This document shows, piece by piece, positions 8,106-17,934 of a stretch of DNA of 64,000 nucleotides. Under the pieces are notes generated by a model, which worked only from the letters and a program-made list of their open reading frames with translations, searched no databases and was not told where the DNA came from. The position numbers were made by a program, and so were the translations under genes. Location of the stretch: positions 2,294,001 through 2,358,000 of the forward strand of contig NZ_CP011530.1 in assembly GCF_001605725.1 (NCBI RefSeq), given 5' to 3'. The DNA comes from Mycobacteroides immunogenum (GTDB taxonomy: Bacteria; Actinomycetota; Actinomycetes; Mycobacteriales; Mycobacteriaceae). Numbering within the stretch: the first letter of the stretch is position 1; every line of letters starts with the position of its first letter.

Positions 8106-8992
8106 GCGGCATCTCCCGGAATAGCGGTCGCGGAGGATTCGGCGTCTCCGATATCCGCGTCAGAGACACCGTAATCTGCGGGCCATCCCGGGTAGGGCGG
8201 CGGTGTGCCGCCGAACGCCGGGCACAGCGACTGGTGGGCGCACCAATCGCACAGCCGGGATGGATTGGGGCGGAAATCGCCTGTGGTGCCGATATTTTGA
8301 ATTGTCCGCCAGATGGCCATCAGCGTCTTCTCGAACTTGAGCAGCTCGGCTTCGTCGGGGGAGTAGTCGAGAACTTCGCCGTCAGACAGGTACAGCAGAC
8401 GCAACCGCCGGGGCACCACGCCACGGGTGCGATACAGCGCGACGGCGTAGAACTTCATCTGAAAGAGCGCCTTGGCTTCGAACAAGGCGCGTGGTGCGCG
8501 CCCGGTCTTGTAGTCGACGAGTCGCATCGCACCGCCGGGGGCGATGTCGATCCGGTCGATGAATCCGCGCAGCATCGTCCCGTCGGCCAATTCCACCTCG
8601 ACGCGTTCTTCGCAACTATCGGGATCGAATCGAGTCGGATCTTCGAGGCGGTAGTAGCCGGACAACAGGTCCCGTGCCTCGTCGAAGAACTTGGGAAGGC
8701 GCTCCGCCTCGACTACCTCGGCCAGCTCGGGATTCGATTCCACGAGGCGGTCCCATGCGGGCTCCACCAGACCGGCCGCGGTGGCGTATTCGCGTTCGGC
8801 GGCGGGCCGCGCGTACAAATCCTCCAGTGCGGCGTGCACGAGGCTGCCGCGGACCTGGGCGGTCGACGGAGGTTCGGGGAGCCGGTCGATCGCCCGGAAC
8901 CGGTACAGCAGCGGGCACTGTTTGAAGTCGCTGGCACGTGAAGGAGACAGCGCGGGCCGGCGCACCGGCCGATCCTGCGCAATCTCGCTCAT
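8102..8992 (-). CDS. RecB-family PD-(D/E)XK nuclease with Fe-S cysteines
   Basis: A 296-residue protein related to the exonuclease domain of RecB/AddB and to Cas4 (Rv2119-like in M. tuberculosis). Catalytic residues are visible in GFIDRIDI and LVDYKTG. One cysteine lies near the N-terminus (FKQCPLLYRFR) and three near the C-terminus (LCDWCAHQSLCPAF), the usual iron-sulfur staple of this group. The frame is open for another 116 codons upstream, but that part lies over the divergent hydrolase gene, so ATG 8992 (MSEIAQDRP) is taken. A role in DNA repair is likely; no helicase partner is adjacent. Confidence 0.85.
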   Translation of the reverse strand: MSEIAQDRPVRRPALSPSRASDFKQCPLLYRFRAIDRLPEPPSTAQVRGSLVHAALEDLYARPAAEREYATAAGLVEPAWDRLVESNPELAEVVEAERLPKFFDEARDLLSGYYRLEDPTRFDPDSCEERVEVELADGTMLRGFIDRIDIAPGGAMRLVDYKTGRAPRALFEAKALFQMKFYAVALYRTRGVVPRRLRLLYLSDGEVLDYSPDEAELLKFEKTLMAIWRTIQNIGTTGDFRPNPSRLCDWCAHQSLCPAFGGTPPPYPGWPADYGVSDADIGDAESSATAIPGDAA

Positions 8993-9164
8993 GGCTGGCA
9001 GCCTAGGCAGCGAGTCCGACAGGTGACGGCGCCACGCCGGACACAAAGTCGGCCCGCGTTGTTCAACACTTGTCACAAGTCGTCCCCAAAATATCCGTAC
9101 TGCAAGTAACGTGAATCTCCGGGTAAGCGCGGGCAACGACGCCCCGACCTGGGAGGAGTTCGTA

Positions 9165-11132
9165 GTGACCACGGCAAAGCAGCGAAGCGTCCCGGTTGCG
9201 GTACCGGCCGCTGACACCTCACTGGCCGGGGCGGACCTGGCTGAACAGTGGACCGCGGTGGCCGATGGTCCCAGCCGATATCTCCGTGTCTCCTTCACTC
9301 CGAACGTGTCGATACCGCTGGCCGACGGCACCGTGCTCAAGGCACAGGTGTTTCGGCCGGCTCATGCGGACGGCACTCCGGTATCCGACCGGCTGCCGGT
9401 GCTGTTGAACCTGACCCCGTACAACAAATCGGTTACCCATCTGGCCGCGTGGCTGCTGCGGGGACTGCGGAGATTCGGTATCACCGTGCCGGCCGCCCCG
9501 CCGAAGAATCCCCGGCTGTTCGAGCTCGCGGAACTTGCGCGTGCCGTCCCGGGTGGCGGCCTCGCCACCTTCGGGGTCAACGACGCACTGATCCGCAGCG
9601 GATACACACAGGTGGTGGTCGACGTGCGCGGCACCGGGGCGTCCACCGGAGACTGGGGGATGTTCAACGACGTCGAACAGCGGGACACCGCGGAGGTGGT
9701 CGCGTGGGCGCAGGCGCAGCCATGGTGCGACGGCGCGGTCGGGATGTACGGCATTTCCTATTGCTCGATCAACTCGTTGCAGGCGGCGGGCAATCGGGTG
9801 CCCGGTCTTGGCGCGGTGTTCGCCGTCGAGCCGGTGAGCGATATTTCCCGAGACCTCATGAAAACCGGTGGAGCACAGACCTTTTTCATGCCGTTCTGGA
9901 TGCTTGCGGTGGCCCTTGGCAAGTGGCTGCCGTCGCCCTCGGATGTGGCGCGCGGCGGCATCGGGCCGGGCTGGCTCGTGGGGCGGTTGCGGGCGCCACT
10001 GAACCGCGTGATCCGTTACATCTTCGAGGGGCTGCGCGGCCGTGGTGTGCTGATCGACAACGATGAGTTCTTCCAGCAGATCAGTCCCCGATTCGAGAAC
10101 ATCGAGATTCCGACCTTCGTCTATGGGGCCTGGGACGACATCTTCGGGCCGGCGGCATTGCGTATCCATCGTCGAACCGCGGTGCCCGGAGGCAAATTCC
10201 AGGTGCTCATCAATGAGGGGTACCACGGCTCCCCGGGCGCCCAACTGGGACGGCCGGGCGGGCCTCCCCGGCTCGATGTATTGCAGCGCGCGTGGTTTGA
10301 CAAGTGGCTCAAGGGCATTGACAACGGCGTGGAGCGCTACGGTCCCGTCACCTTGCAGCAGCAAGGCGGTGACTGGCACTCTCTGGAGGCTTATCCGCGG
10401 CCGGACGCCGTCCCGCACCGGTTTTACCTGGATGCCGAGCCTTCAGGGTTCGCGGCGCACACCACCTTCGACGGGTCGCTGCGCGGCGCGGCGCCCCTCA
10501 ATCGAACTGAGCATCTGCTGCGCCGGCGGTTGGGGCTGCTGAAATCGCCCACGACCTCCCGGCTGACGGCCGGCATGACGGCGGCGCTGGGCACTGCGGG
10601 GCTCAAGGACTCGCGGTACTTCGAGCGTGGCGCGCTTACCTTCACCGGGGCCCCTGCCGCGGAACCATGGGTCATCTCCGGGGCGCTTAATCTTCACCTG
10701 AACACCAAAGCAATGGGCGCAGAGGCGTTCTGGGTCGTTTCGGTGACCGATGTGGCCCCCGACGGCTTTTCCCGGATGCTGGCCGAGGGGGCGTTACTGG
10801 CGTCGCGCCGCGCGGTGGATGAGGGTAGGAGTCTGTGCACCGTCGATGGTGACTATCTATCGCCCTGGCATCCGACCGGCAAGGGGCAGAAGACTCCGGT
10901 GGAGCCCGGGGTGCCGACAATTCTCGACATCGACCTCACCGAGGTTGACGCGGTGATCGAGACAGGTCATCGGCTGCGAGTGGTCGTCTCGGCCGCCAGT
11001 CTGCCCCGTTACATTCCGTCGATTCCCGAGCTGTGGGCCAGCCGCCACGGCCAGTCGCTGGTGCTTGACCCTGGCGCGCCGAGTTACTTGGTGGCGCCGG
11101 TGCTTGATGGCACGCCTTCGGGAGCCGCGTAG
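9165..11132 (+). CDS. CocE/NonD-family (X-Pro dipeptidyl-peptidase-like) hydrolase
   Basis: A roughly 655-residue alpha/beta hydrolase of the S15/CocE family. It shows the family segments VVVDVRGTGASTGDW and the nucleophile region GMYGISYCS, with Ser in the G-x-S-Y position. A C-terminal jelly-roll domain starts around residue 400 (PEVPTILDIDLTEVDAVIETGHRLRV-type end). Family members hydrolyse esters or amides; this substrate is not known. The frame opens at GTG 9111, but GTG 9165 has a good GGGAGGAG ribosome site 8-10 nt upstream and is preferred. Confidence 0.8.
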   Translation: MTTAKQRSVPVAVPAADTSLAGADLAEQWTAVADGPSRYLRVSFTPNVSIPLADGTVLKAQVFRPAHADGTPVSDRLPVLLNLTPYNKSVTHLAAWLLRGLRRFGITVPAAPPKNPRLFELAELARAVPGGGLATFGVNDALIRSGYTQVVVDVRGTGASTGDWGMFNDVEQRDTAEVVAWAQAQPWCDGAVGMYGISYCSINSLQAAGNRVPGLGAVFAVEPVSDISRDLMKTGGAQTFFMPFWMLAVALGKWLPSPSDVARGGIGPGWLVGRLRAPLNRVIRYIFEGLRGRGVLIDNDEFFQQISPRFENIEIPTFVYGAWDDIFGPAALRIHRRTAVPGGKFQVLINEGYHGSPGAQLGRPGGPPRLDVLQRAWFDKWLKGIDNGVERYGPVTLQQQGGDWHSLEAYPRPDAVPHRFYLDAEPSGFAAHTTFDGSLRGAAPLNRTEHLLRRRLGLLKSPTTSRLTAGMTAALGTAGLKDSRYFERGALTFTGAPAAEPWVISGALNLHLNTKAMGAEAFWVVSVTDVAPDGFSRMLAEGALLASRRAVDEGRSLCTVDGDYLSPWHPTGKGQKTPVEPGVPTILDIDLTEVDAVIETGHRLRVVVSAASLPRYIPSIPELWASRHGQSLVLDPGAPSYLVAPVLDGTPSGAA

Positions 11133-11169
11133 TCCCGACAAGTTCACCTATCTCTAACCTACTTCTGCG

Positions 11170-11191
11170 TAACTTACGGTACCGTAGGTTA
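11170..11191. promoter_or_regulatory. palindromic operator upstream of acyl-ACP desaturase
   Basis: A 22-bp palindrome with one mismatched pair: half-site TAACTTACGGT followed by ACCGTAGGTTA. It matches the site at 490-511 in front of the other desaturase gene. It lies 34 bp before the desA start codon, where a repressor would block transcription. In M. smegmatis the TetR protein MadR controls desA1 and desA2; assigning this site to a MadR-like protein is inference. Confidence 0.75.
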
Positions 11192-11225
11192 GGCATTGGT
11201 CAGGCCGGACAGAGAGGTGGACGAG

Positions 11226-12146
11226 ATGGTGACTGGACTGCAAACGCGACTACTCACCGAGTTGGAGCCCGTTGTCGAGGAGAATCTCGAACGGCATCTG
11301 CGTATCGCAAAACCATGGGCCCCACACGATTACGTGCCCTGGAGTCGGGGCAGAGACTTTGCGTTCCTGGGCGGCGAGGATTGGCGGCCAGAGGACAGCC
11401 CGCTCGACCCGGTGGCTCAGGCTGCGCTGGTGGTGAACTTGCTCACCGAGGACAACCTGCCGTCATATCACCGGGAAATCGCCACGCGGTTCGGCCGGGA
11501 CGGAGCCTGGGGAACCTGGGTGGGCCAATGGACCGCCGAGGAGGGGCGGCACAGCATCGCCCTTCGCGACTATCTGGTTGTGACCCGGGGCGTCGATCCG
11601 GGCAACCTCGAAACAATGCGCATGGCACACACGGTCGCCGGCTACGACTCGGGCGACAAGACTCCCCTTGAGGCCTTGGCATACGTATCGTTCCAGGAGT
11701 TGGCCACGCGAATCTCCCATCGCAACACCGGAAAGGCCTCTGGCTGTCCGATCGCCGATCAGCTGCTGGCCCGGGTCGCGCTGGATGAGAACCTGCACAT
11801 GGTCTTCTACCGCAACCTCATGGCGGCCGCATTCGATATCGAGCCCGATGCGGCGATGCAGGCGATCTGCAAGGAAATCATCGGCTTCGCGATGCCGGGT
11901 ATGGGAATGGAAGGTTTCGCGCAGAACGCGATAGCCATTGCCAAGGCCGGAATCTACGACCTGCGCATCCATCACGACGACGTCCTACAGCCCATCCTGC
12001 GTTTTTGGCGTGTGTTCGAACGTGACGATTTCGGTCCCGAGGGCGAGCAGGCTCGCCAGAACCTCGCGAAATTCCTTGCCGCCGTGGATGAGCGAGCAAA
12101 GTACTACGAGGAGAAGGCGGCGATGCGTGCCGCCGCAGCGGTGTAG
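11226..12146 (+). CDS. acyl-[ACP] desaturase (DesA1/DesA2 family)
   Basis: A 306-residue soluble di-iron desaturase that introduces double bonds into ACP-bound acyl chains, including mycolic acid precursors in mycobacteria. Family hallmarks are LLTEDNLPSYHREIA, WTAEEGRHSIALRDYLVVTR (EExxH-type iron ligands) and LDENLHMVFYR (DExxH), with SFQELATRISHRNTGKA between them. ATG 11226 follows AGAGGTGG; an upstream TTG in frame at 11196 is unlikely. The product is slightly shorter than DesA1 (338) and longer than DesA2 (275). The palindrome at 11170-11191 places it under the same control as the membrane desaturase at 540. Confidence 0.9.
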   Translation: MVTGLQTRLLTELEPVVEENLERHLRIAKPWAPHDYVPWSRGRDFAFLGGEDWRPEDSPLDPVAQAALVVNLLTEDNLPSYHREIATRFGRDGAWGTWVGQWTAEEGRHSIALRDYLVVTRGVDPGNLETMRMAHTVAGYDSGDKTPLEALAYVSFQELATRISHRNTGKASGCPIADQLLARVALDENLHMVFYRNLMAAAFDIEPDAAMQAICKEIIGFAMPGMGMEGFAQNAIAIAKAGIYDLRIHHDDVLQPILRFWRVFERDDFGPEGEQARQNLAKFLAAVDERAKYYEEKAAMRAAAAV

Positions 12147-12168
12147 GTGATCAGCCGCGCCGGCCGGT

Positions 12169-13542
12169 TTACCGGGAGGCGCCGTTGCCGGCCCTGCGGG
12201 CGGATCGCTGGCCCTGGCCCTGACGTCCCTGACTCTGACCCTGGCGACCTTGGCCCTGCCCGCCGCGCCGTGGCGTACGGGCCGGGCGTCCCTCGGCGCC
12301 GCCGCGGGGCCGCTGCGACCGCTGGCCGTTCGCCGTGGAGGAGCCGTTGGGCTTTTGCGCCGGAGCGGGTTTCACGTACGGAGCGATCTCACCCACCAAG
12401 TTGCTGACCTCGGGGGAGTCTGCGGTTACCTGGCGTGGAGTGGCCTTGATGGCGGCCTTGCGCAGCAGCGCGTCGACGTCGCGGCGCTGTTCGGGCAGGA
12501 CCAGTGTCACGACATCGCCGGAGCCACCGGCACGCGCGGTCCGGCCGGACCGGTGCAGGTAGGCCTTGTGCTCGGCGGGCGGATCGACATGTACGACCAA
12601 CGCCACATCGTCGACGTGGACCCCGCGCGCGGCGACGTCGGTAGCCACCAGGACTCGTGCGTCGCCGTTGGAGAACGCCGCCAGGTTGCGATCGCGGGCG
12701 CCCTGGGACAGGTTGCCGTGCAAGTCAACTGACGGAATGCCCGACTGGGTGAGCTGATGCGCCAGCCGCTTTGCGTGATGTTTGGTGCGCATGAACAAGA
12801 TCCGGCGTCCGGATCCCGAAGCCAGCGTGTTGATGAGCTCACGCTTGGCGTCAGGTCCCGCGACGGTGAAGACGTGGTGCGTCATCGCCGCGACGGGGGA
12901 GTCGGCGGAGTCGACCGAGTGCTCGGCGGGGGAGTACAGGAATCGCTTGACCAACTTATCGACATCGTTGTCCAGCGTCGCCGAGAACAGCAGGCGCTGA
13001 CCGGAATTCGGTGTCGCGGCCAATAGGCGGGTAACGACCGGCAGGAATCCGAGATCGGCCATGTGATCGGCTTCGTCCAGCACGGTGATCTCGATACCGT
13101 CGAGCGTCAGGTGACGCTGCTTGAGCAGGTCGTCCAGCCGGCCGGGGCAGGCGACGACGATGTCCACGCCGCTCTTCAGGGCCTGGACCTGCCGGTGCTG
13201 CGAGACGCCGCCGAAGATCGTGGTGACCTTCATCCGGTACGCGGCTGCCAACGGCTCGATGACGGCACTGATCTGGGTGGCCAGTTCGCGGGTCGGTGCC
13301 AGCACCAGTGCCCGGGGCCGGCCCGGCACCCGGGTGCCTTCGGCGATACGTGCGACAACGGGGATGGAGAAACCAAGGGTCTTACCGCTGCCGGTCTTGC
13401 CCCGGGCCAGTACGTCGCGGCCGCTAAGCGTATCCGGCAAGGTGGCGGACTGGATGGGGAAAGGTGCGTCGATACCGCCCTGGGCAAGGACGGTGACGAG
13501 GCGTGCGGGCACGCCGAGGGACGCGAATGTTGTTGAAGACAT
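12169..13542 (-). CDS. DEAD-box RNA helicase (RhlE/DeaD type)
   Basis: A 457-residue ATP-dependent RNA helicase. Visible motifs are the Q motif near residue 30, GKTGSGKT (I), PTREL (Ia), DEAD (II), SAT (III) and HRSGRTARAG (VI). After about residue 390 the protein becomes a low-complexity basic tail rich in R, G and Q, with repeats of QGRQGQ, which usually binds RNA. It probably remodels structured RNA or assists ribosome assembly and mRNA decay, especially in the cold. The gene is monocistronic and has about 270 bp of non-coding DNA upstream, so a long 5' leader is possible. Confidence 0.9.
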   Translation of the reverse strand: MSSTTFASLGVPARLVTVLAQGGIDAPFPIQSATLPDTLSGRDVLARGKTGSGKTLGFSIPVVARIAEGTRVPGRPRALVLAPTRELATQISAVIEPLAAAYRMKVTTIFGGVSQHRQVQALKSGVDIVVACPGRLDDLLKQRHLTLDGIEITVLDEADHMADLGFLPVVTRLLAATPNSGQRLLFSATLDNDVDKLVKRFLYSPAEHSVDSADSPVAAMTHHVFTVAGPDAKRELINTLASGSGRRILFMRTKHHAKRLAHQLTQSGIPSVDLHGNLSQGARDRNLAAFSNGDARVLVATDVAARGVHVDDVALVVHVDPPAEHKAYLHRSGRTARAGGSGDVVTLVLPEQRRDVDALLRKAAIKATPRQVTADSPEVSNLVGEIAPYVKPAPAQKPNGSSTANGQRSQRPRGGAEGRPARTPRRGGQGQGRQGQSQGRQGQGQRSARRAGNGASR

Positions 13543-13710
13543 GAAGAATTGACGCCTTTCAAGGCTCTGGAATGGCGAGATTGCCAGTGGGCAAAATCGA
13601 TCGCCGTGAGAAAAGCCTGAGATCAGCGAAGCTGACGAAAGAATGATCTACGACGCGGCGCACAGTGGCGCTTACCTACGACAGTACGGGGAGAGCCGCC
13701 CAAGAGCTAA

Positions 13711-14652
<942 letters not shown>

Positions 14653-14663
14653 GACTTCTTTAG

Positions 14664-15266
14664 CTACGGGGTGGGTGTCGGGACCTGCGGAGCGGGGGCT
14701 CCGGCGGGAGGTGCCTCGTGCGGTGTGCCGGTACCCGCGAGTGACGTCCCGGTCTTCAACAGCAGATCGGAAGTCCGCTTCGACAACTTCCAGCCCTCGC
14801 CCTCGGGCGAGAACGACATCGGAACAGCGAACCCGCCCATCTTCGGGCTGGGGCTGTTGATGGTGACGACGGCCTCGACATCGCCGGGGGTCTCGGAGGA
14901 CCACTTGGGGTCCTTCACCGTGAACGACAGCGGCGAGAAGCCGGCATCGCCGATTGCCTTGGTGAACTTGTCGAGTTGCTCGGGAGTGGCGCCCTGCACC
15001 GCGGTGACCTTCTCGGTGCCCGGCAGGTTCGGATCCGCGAGCTTGTTGAGAACATCGTTGAGCGCTGCTGGGTCTGGCAGCGGATGATCCGGGGCGGATG
15101 CGGCAGCGGCGGAAGTAGCCGCGGGCTGCGCCGCCGACGAGCTGGTCGGGCTGGCCTTATCGCCCGAGCCGCTGCAGGCACTCAGGGTGAGAACGGCTGC
15201 ACCGGCGGCGAGCACGACAAGGCGGGCGACGAGGCGGTGGCGGACCATGATCGAGGTGACTCCCAT
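14664..15266 (-). CDS. lppK: MTB12-type lipoprotein, LppK-like
   Basis: A 200-residue exported protein with a lipoprotein signal: a basic N-terminus, a hydrophobic core (VVLAAGAAVLTLSAC) and a lipobox LSAC. A Ser/Ala-rich linker leads to a domain of the low-molecular-weight antigen MTB12 (CFP-2) family (about residues 60-175, with DPNLPGTEKVTAVQGATPEQ) and a Pro-rich tail. The location between trmI and mpa is where M. tuberculosis has lppK (Rv2116), hence the symbol. The second Met (15248) has GGAG 11 nt upstream and may be the true start. Function is unknown; it is surface-exposed and anchored in the membrane. Confidence 0.75.
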   Translation of the reverse strand: MGVTSIMVRHRLVARLVVLAAGAAVLTLSACSGSGDKASPTSSSAAQPAATSAAAASAPDHPLPDPAALNDVLNKLADPNLPGTEKVTAVQGATPEQLDKFTKAIGDAGFSPLSFTVKDPKWSSETPGDVEAVVTINSPSPKMGGFAVPMSFSPEGEGWKLSKRTSDLLLKTGTSLAGTGTPHEAPPAGAPAPQVPTPTP

Positions 15267-15352
15267 TCGGCGTTTCGGCTAAGTCATTCCGTCAGTGCGG
15301 TGACGATATCGGCGCGTGAGGTCCTGGAGATCGTCCGGCCCTCCTCTCACGT

Positions 15353-15898
15353 CTACCTTCCAGACTTACCGGATGCTGCCTGAATCAGCGAAATGGCCGA
15401 TGCCTTGCTGATCTTCCAGCCGTCCTGGTTCACGAAATTGACCTGTGTGGTGTAGGCCTGGGTTTTCGGGCCGGTGATGGTGACGGCCGCGGCGGCGAGG
15501 CCAGGGCCGGTGGGCTTGACGTTGGACACCGAGAAGGCCAGTGGCAGGAAACCATCACGGTTGGCGTTCTTGAAGGCGCGGTCTGCGTAGATGGCCTCCC
15601 CGGCGCCGATGCCACCCTCCACCAGTCCGCCCTTGGCAAGGGCCGACACGCCCGGATCGGCGAGCGAGTACAGCAAACCGCTCAACTCGTCCGAGGTGGG
15701 TGTCGTGTCAGCGGGGTCGGCGGGCACATCCGAGGGCACATCCCACGATGCGGGGACCACTGTGAAGGACATCACGGCCGTTGCTGTCGGGCTAGCAGAG
15801 CTGGCTGTCAGCCCGCCCATCGGCACCGCCGCACCGACCGCCGCGGCCACGAGTAAACCCAGCATGGCGGCCCCCGGCACACCGGTTCGTGAGCTCAC
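15353..15898 (-). CDS. secreted MTB12/CFP-2-family protein
   Basis: A 181-residue protein starting at GTG 15898, with AAAGGA upstream. A signal peptide (about residues 1-35, GLLVAAAVGAAVPMGGLTASSA) without a lipobox cysteine indicates secretion. The mature part is an MTB12-family domain (SGLLYSLADPGVSALAKGGLVEGG ... DGWKISKASAISLIQ), similar in plan to the LppK-like neighbour but distinct in sequence. Longer in-frame starts exist but would cross the divergent mpa promoter region. The pair looks like an old tandem duplication in which one copy kept a lipid anchor and the other is released. Confidence 0.8.
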   Translation of the reverse strand: MSSRTGVPGAAMLGLLVAAAVGAAVPMGGLTASSASPTATAVMSFTVVPASWDVPSDVPADPADTTPTSDELSGLLYSLADPGVSALAKGGLVEGGIGAGEAIYADRAFKNANRDGFLPLAFSVSNVKPTGPGLAAAAVTITGPKTQAYTTQVNFVNQDGWKISKASAISLIQAASGKSGR

Positions 15899-16043
15899 GG
15901 TTGTCCTTTCGATCGACCTGAATGTGACGAACGCTAACAGCGTAGACGTGCTGGGCAACGGGTAGACCCCGCACGGCTTGCCAATCGCCGGTAGCGTTGA
16001 AGCATCCACCGCACCAACTCTCGGTGTGGGAGAGGAGGACATC

Positions 16044-17852
16044 ATGAGTGAGTCGGAGCGTTCAGAGGCGTTCGGCACACCGGATGCCGCCGAAGTGGAG
16101 CGGCTACGCCGAGAGGTTGCGGCCCTTCGGGAACAGCTGGAAGGCAGCGCTGCTCGCGGGTCGGGAGATGCGGGTCGCTTGCGCGACCTGAATCAGCTTG
16201 AGGCCCGTATCGACTCCCTGAACGCGCGCAATGCCAAGTTGATGGACACCCTCAAGGAGGCCCGTCAGCAGCTGTTGGCGCTGCGCGAGGAGGTCGACCG
16301 GCTGGGACAGCCGCCGAGCGGTTACGGCGTGCTGCTGGCCGTGCAGAGCGACGAGACGGTCGACGTGTTCACCTCGGGCCGCAAGATGCGGGTGACCTGC
16401 TCGCCCAACATCGAGACCAGTGAATTGCGCCGGGGCCAGACCGTGCGCCTCAATGAGGCGCTCACCGTGGTCGAGGCCGGCAACTTTGAATCGGTCGGCG
16501 AGATCAGCACCCTGCGCGAGGTGCTCGACGACGGGCATCGCGCGCTGGTCGTGGGGCACGCTGACGAAGAGCGCATCGTCTGGCTCGCCGATCCGCTGAT
16601 CGCGCCGGACCTCGCGGACAAGACCGATGAGGACAACGCCGACGACCTCAAGCCGCGGAAGCTGCGGCCCGGTGATTCGTTGCTGGTCGACACCAAGGCG
16701 GGATACGCCTTCGAGCGCATTCCCAAGGCCGAGGTCGAGGATCTGGTGCTCGAAGAGGTACCGGATGTCAGCTACAGCGATATCGGCGGTTTGGCGCGGC
16801 AGATCGAGCAGATCCGCGACGCGGTTGAGCTGCCCTTCCTGCATAAGGATCTGTACCAGGAATACGCGTTGCGTCCGCCCAAGGGTGTGCTGCTGTACGG
16901 GCCTCCCGGATGCGGTAAAACGCTCATCGCCAAGGCTGTTGCCAACTCGCTGGCCAAGAAGATGGCCGAGCTGCGCGGCGACGACTCACGCGAGGCCAAG
17001 TCGTACTTCTTGAACATCAAGGGGCCCGAGCTGCTCAACAAGTTCGTCGGTGAGACCGAGCGGCATATCCGGTTGATCTTCCAGCGGGCCCGCGAGAAGG
17101 CTTCCGACGGTACGCCGGTGATTGTGTTCTTCGACGAGATGGACTCGATCTTCCGCACCCGCGGTACCGGTGTCAGTTCCGACGTGGAGACCACCGTGGT
17201 GCCGCAGCTGCTGTCGGAGATCGATGGTGTCGAAGGCCTGGAGAACGTCATCGTCATCGGTGCCTCCAACCGTGAAGACATGATCGACCCCGCGATCCTG
17301 CGGCCCGGCCGCCTCGACGTGAAGATCAAGATCGAGCGGCCGGACGCCGAATCGGCGCAGGACATCTTCTCCAAGTACCTCACCGACAAACTGCCGGTGA
17401 ACACCGACGATCTGGCCGAGTTCGGAGGTGACCGCGGTCTGACCGTCAAGGCGATGATCGAGAAGGTCGTGGACCGGATGTACGCCGAGATCGACGACAA
17501 CCGGTTCCTGGAGGTCACCTATGCCAACGGTGACAAGGAAGTCATGTACTTCAAGGACTTCAACTCCGGCGCCATGATTCAGAACGTCGTCGATCGCGCG
17601 AAGAAGAATGCCATCAAGTCGGTGCTGGAAACGGGGCAGAAGGGTCTGCGTATCCAGCATCTGCTGGATTCGATCGTCGATGAGTTCGCCGAGAACGAAG
17701 ACCTGCCCAACACCACCAATCCCGATGACTGGGCCCGGATCTCGGGCAAGAAGGGTGAGCGGATCGTTTACATCCGCACGCTGGTCACCGGTAAGAGTTC
17801 GAGTGCCAGCCGCGCTATCGACACCGAATCAAGCCTGGGCCAGTACCTGTAA
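16044..17852 (+). CDS. mpa: proteasome-associated AAA ATPase Mpa/ARC
   Basis: A 602-residue hexameric unfoldase that binds Pup-tagged proteins and threads them into the 20S proteasome. It has an N-terminal coiled coil (about 15-90) that binds Pup, tandem OB domains (about 95-235), and an AAA module with Walker A GPPGCGKT (286-293), Walker B FFDEMD (about 362-367) and a sensor region. The C-terminal GQYL tail docks in the proteasome alpha ring. The start is ATG 16044 after GAGGAGG; M. tuberculosis Mpa has 609 residues. It stands apart from dop-pup-prcBA by about 8 kb because sigL and the biosynthetic operon lie between them. Confidence 0.97.
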   Translation: MSESERSEAFGTPDAAEVERLRREVAALREQLEGSAARGSGDAGRLRDLNQLEARIDSLNARNAKLMDTLKEARQQLLALREEVDRLGQPPSGYGVLLAVQSDETVDVFTSGRKMRVTCSPNIETSELRRGQTVRLNEALTVVEAGNFESVGEISTLREVLDDGHRALVVGHADEERIVWLADPLIAPDLADKTDEDNADDLKPRKLRPGDSLLVDTKAGYAFERIPKAEVEDLVLEEVPDVSYSDIGGLARQIEQIRDAVELPFLHKDLYQEYALRPPKGVLLYGPPGCGKTLIAKAVANSLAKKMAELRGDDSREAKSYFLNIKGPELLNKFVGETERHIRLIFQRAREKASDGTPVIVFFDEMDSIFRTRGTGVSSDVETTVVPQLLSEIDGVEGLENVIVIGASNREDMIDPAILRPGRLDVKIKIERPDAESAQDIFSKYLTDKLPVNTDDLAEFGGDRGLTVKAMIEKVVDRMYAEIDDNRFLEVTYANGDKEVMYFKDFNSGAMIQNVVDRAKKNAIKSVLETGQKGLRIQHLLDSIVDEFAENEDLPNTTNPDDWARISGKKGERIVYIRTLVTGKSSSASRAIDTESSLGQYL

Positions 17853-17934
17853 CGCGTCGCGGTTCAGACGGTCTGCGGTTCGTCGACACCGCGCTGGACG
17901 GTGCGGGCGGGCCGAGGCTGGCCGCGCGAATGAA

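Noticed and set aside
8993..9340. Upstream extension of the RecB-like nuclease
   Set aside because: It overlaps the divergent hydrolase gene and has no family similarity; the first typical residues follow ATG 8992.
9219..10418. 399-codon minus-strand open frame within the CocE-type hydrolase
   Set aside because: No start signal or family features; it mirrors the codon pattern of the real gene.
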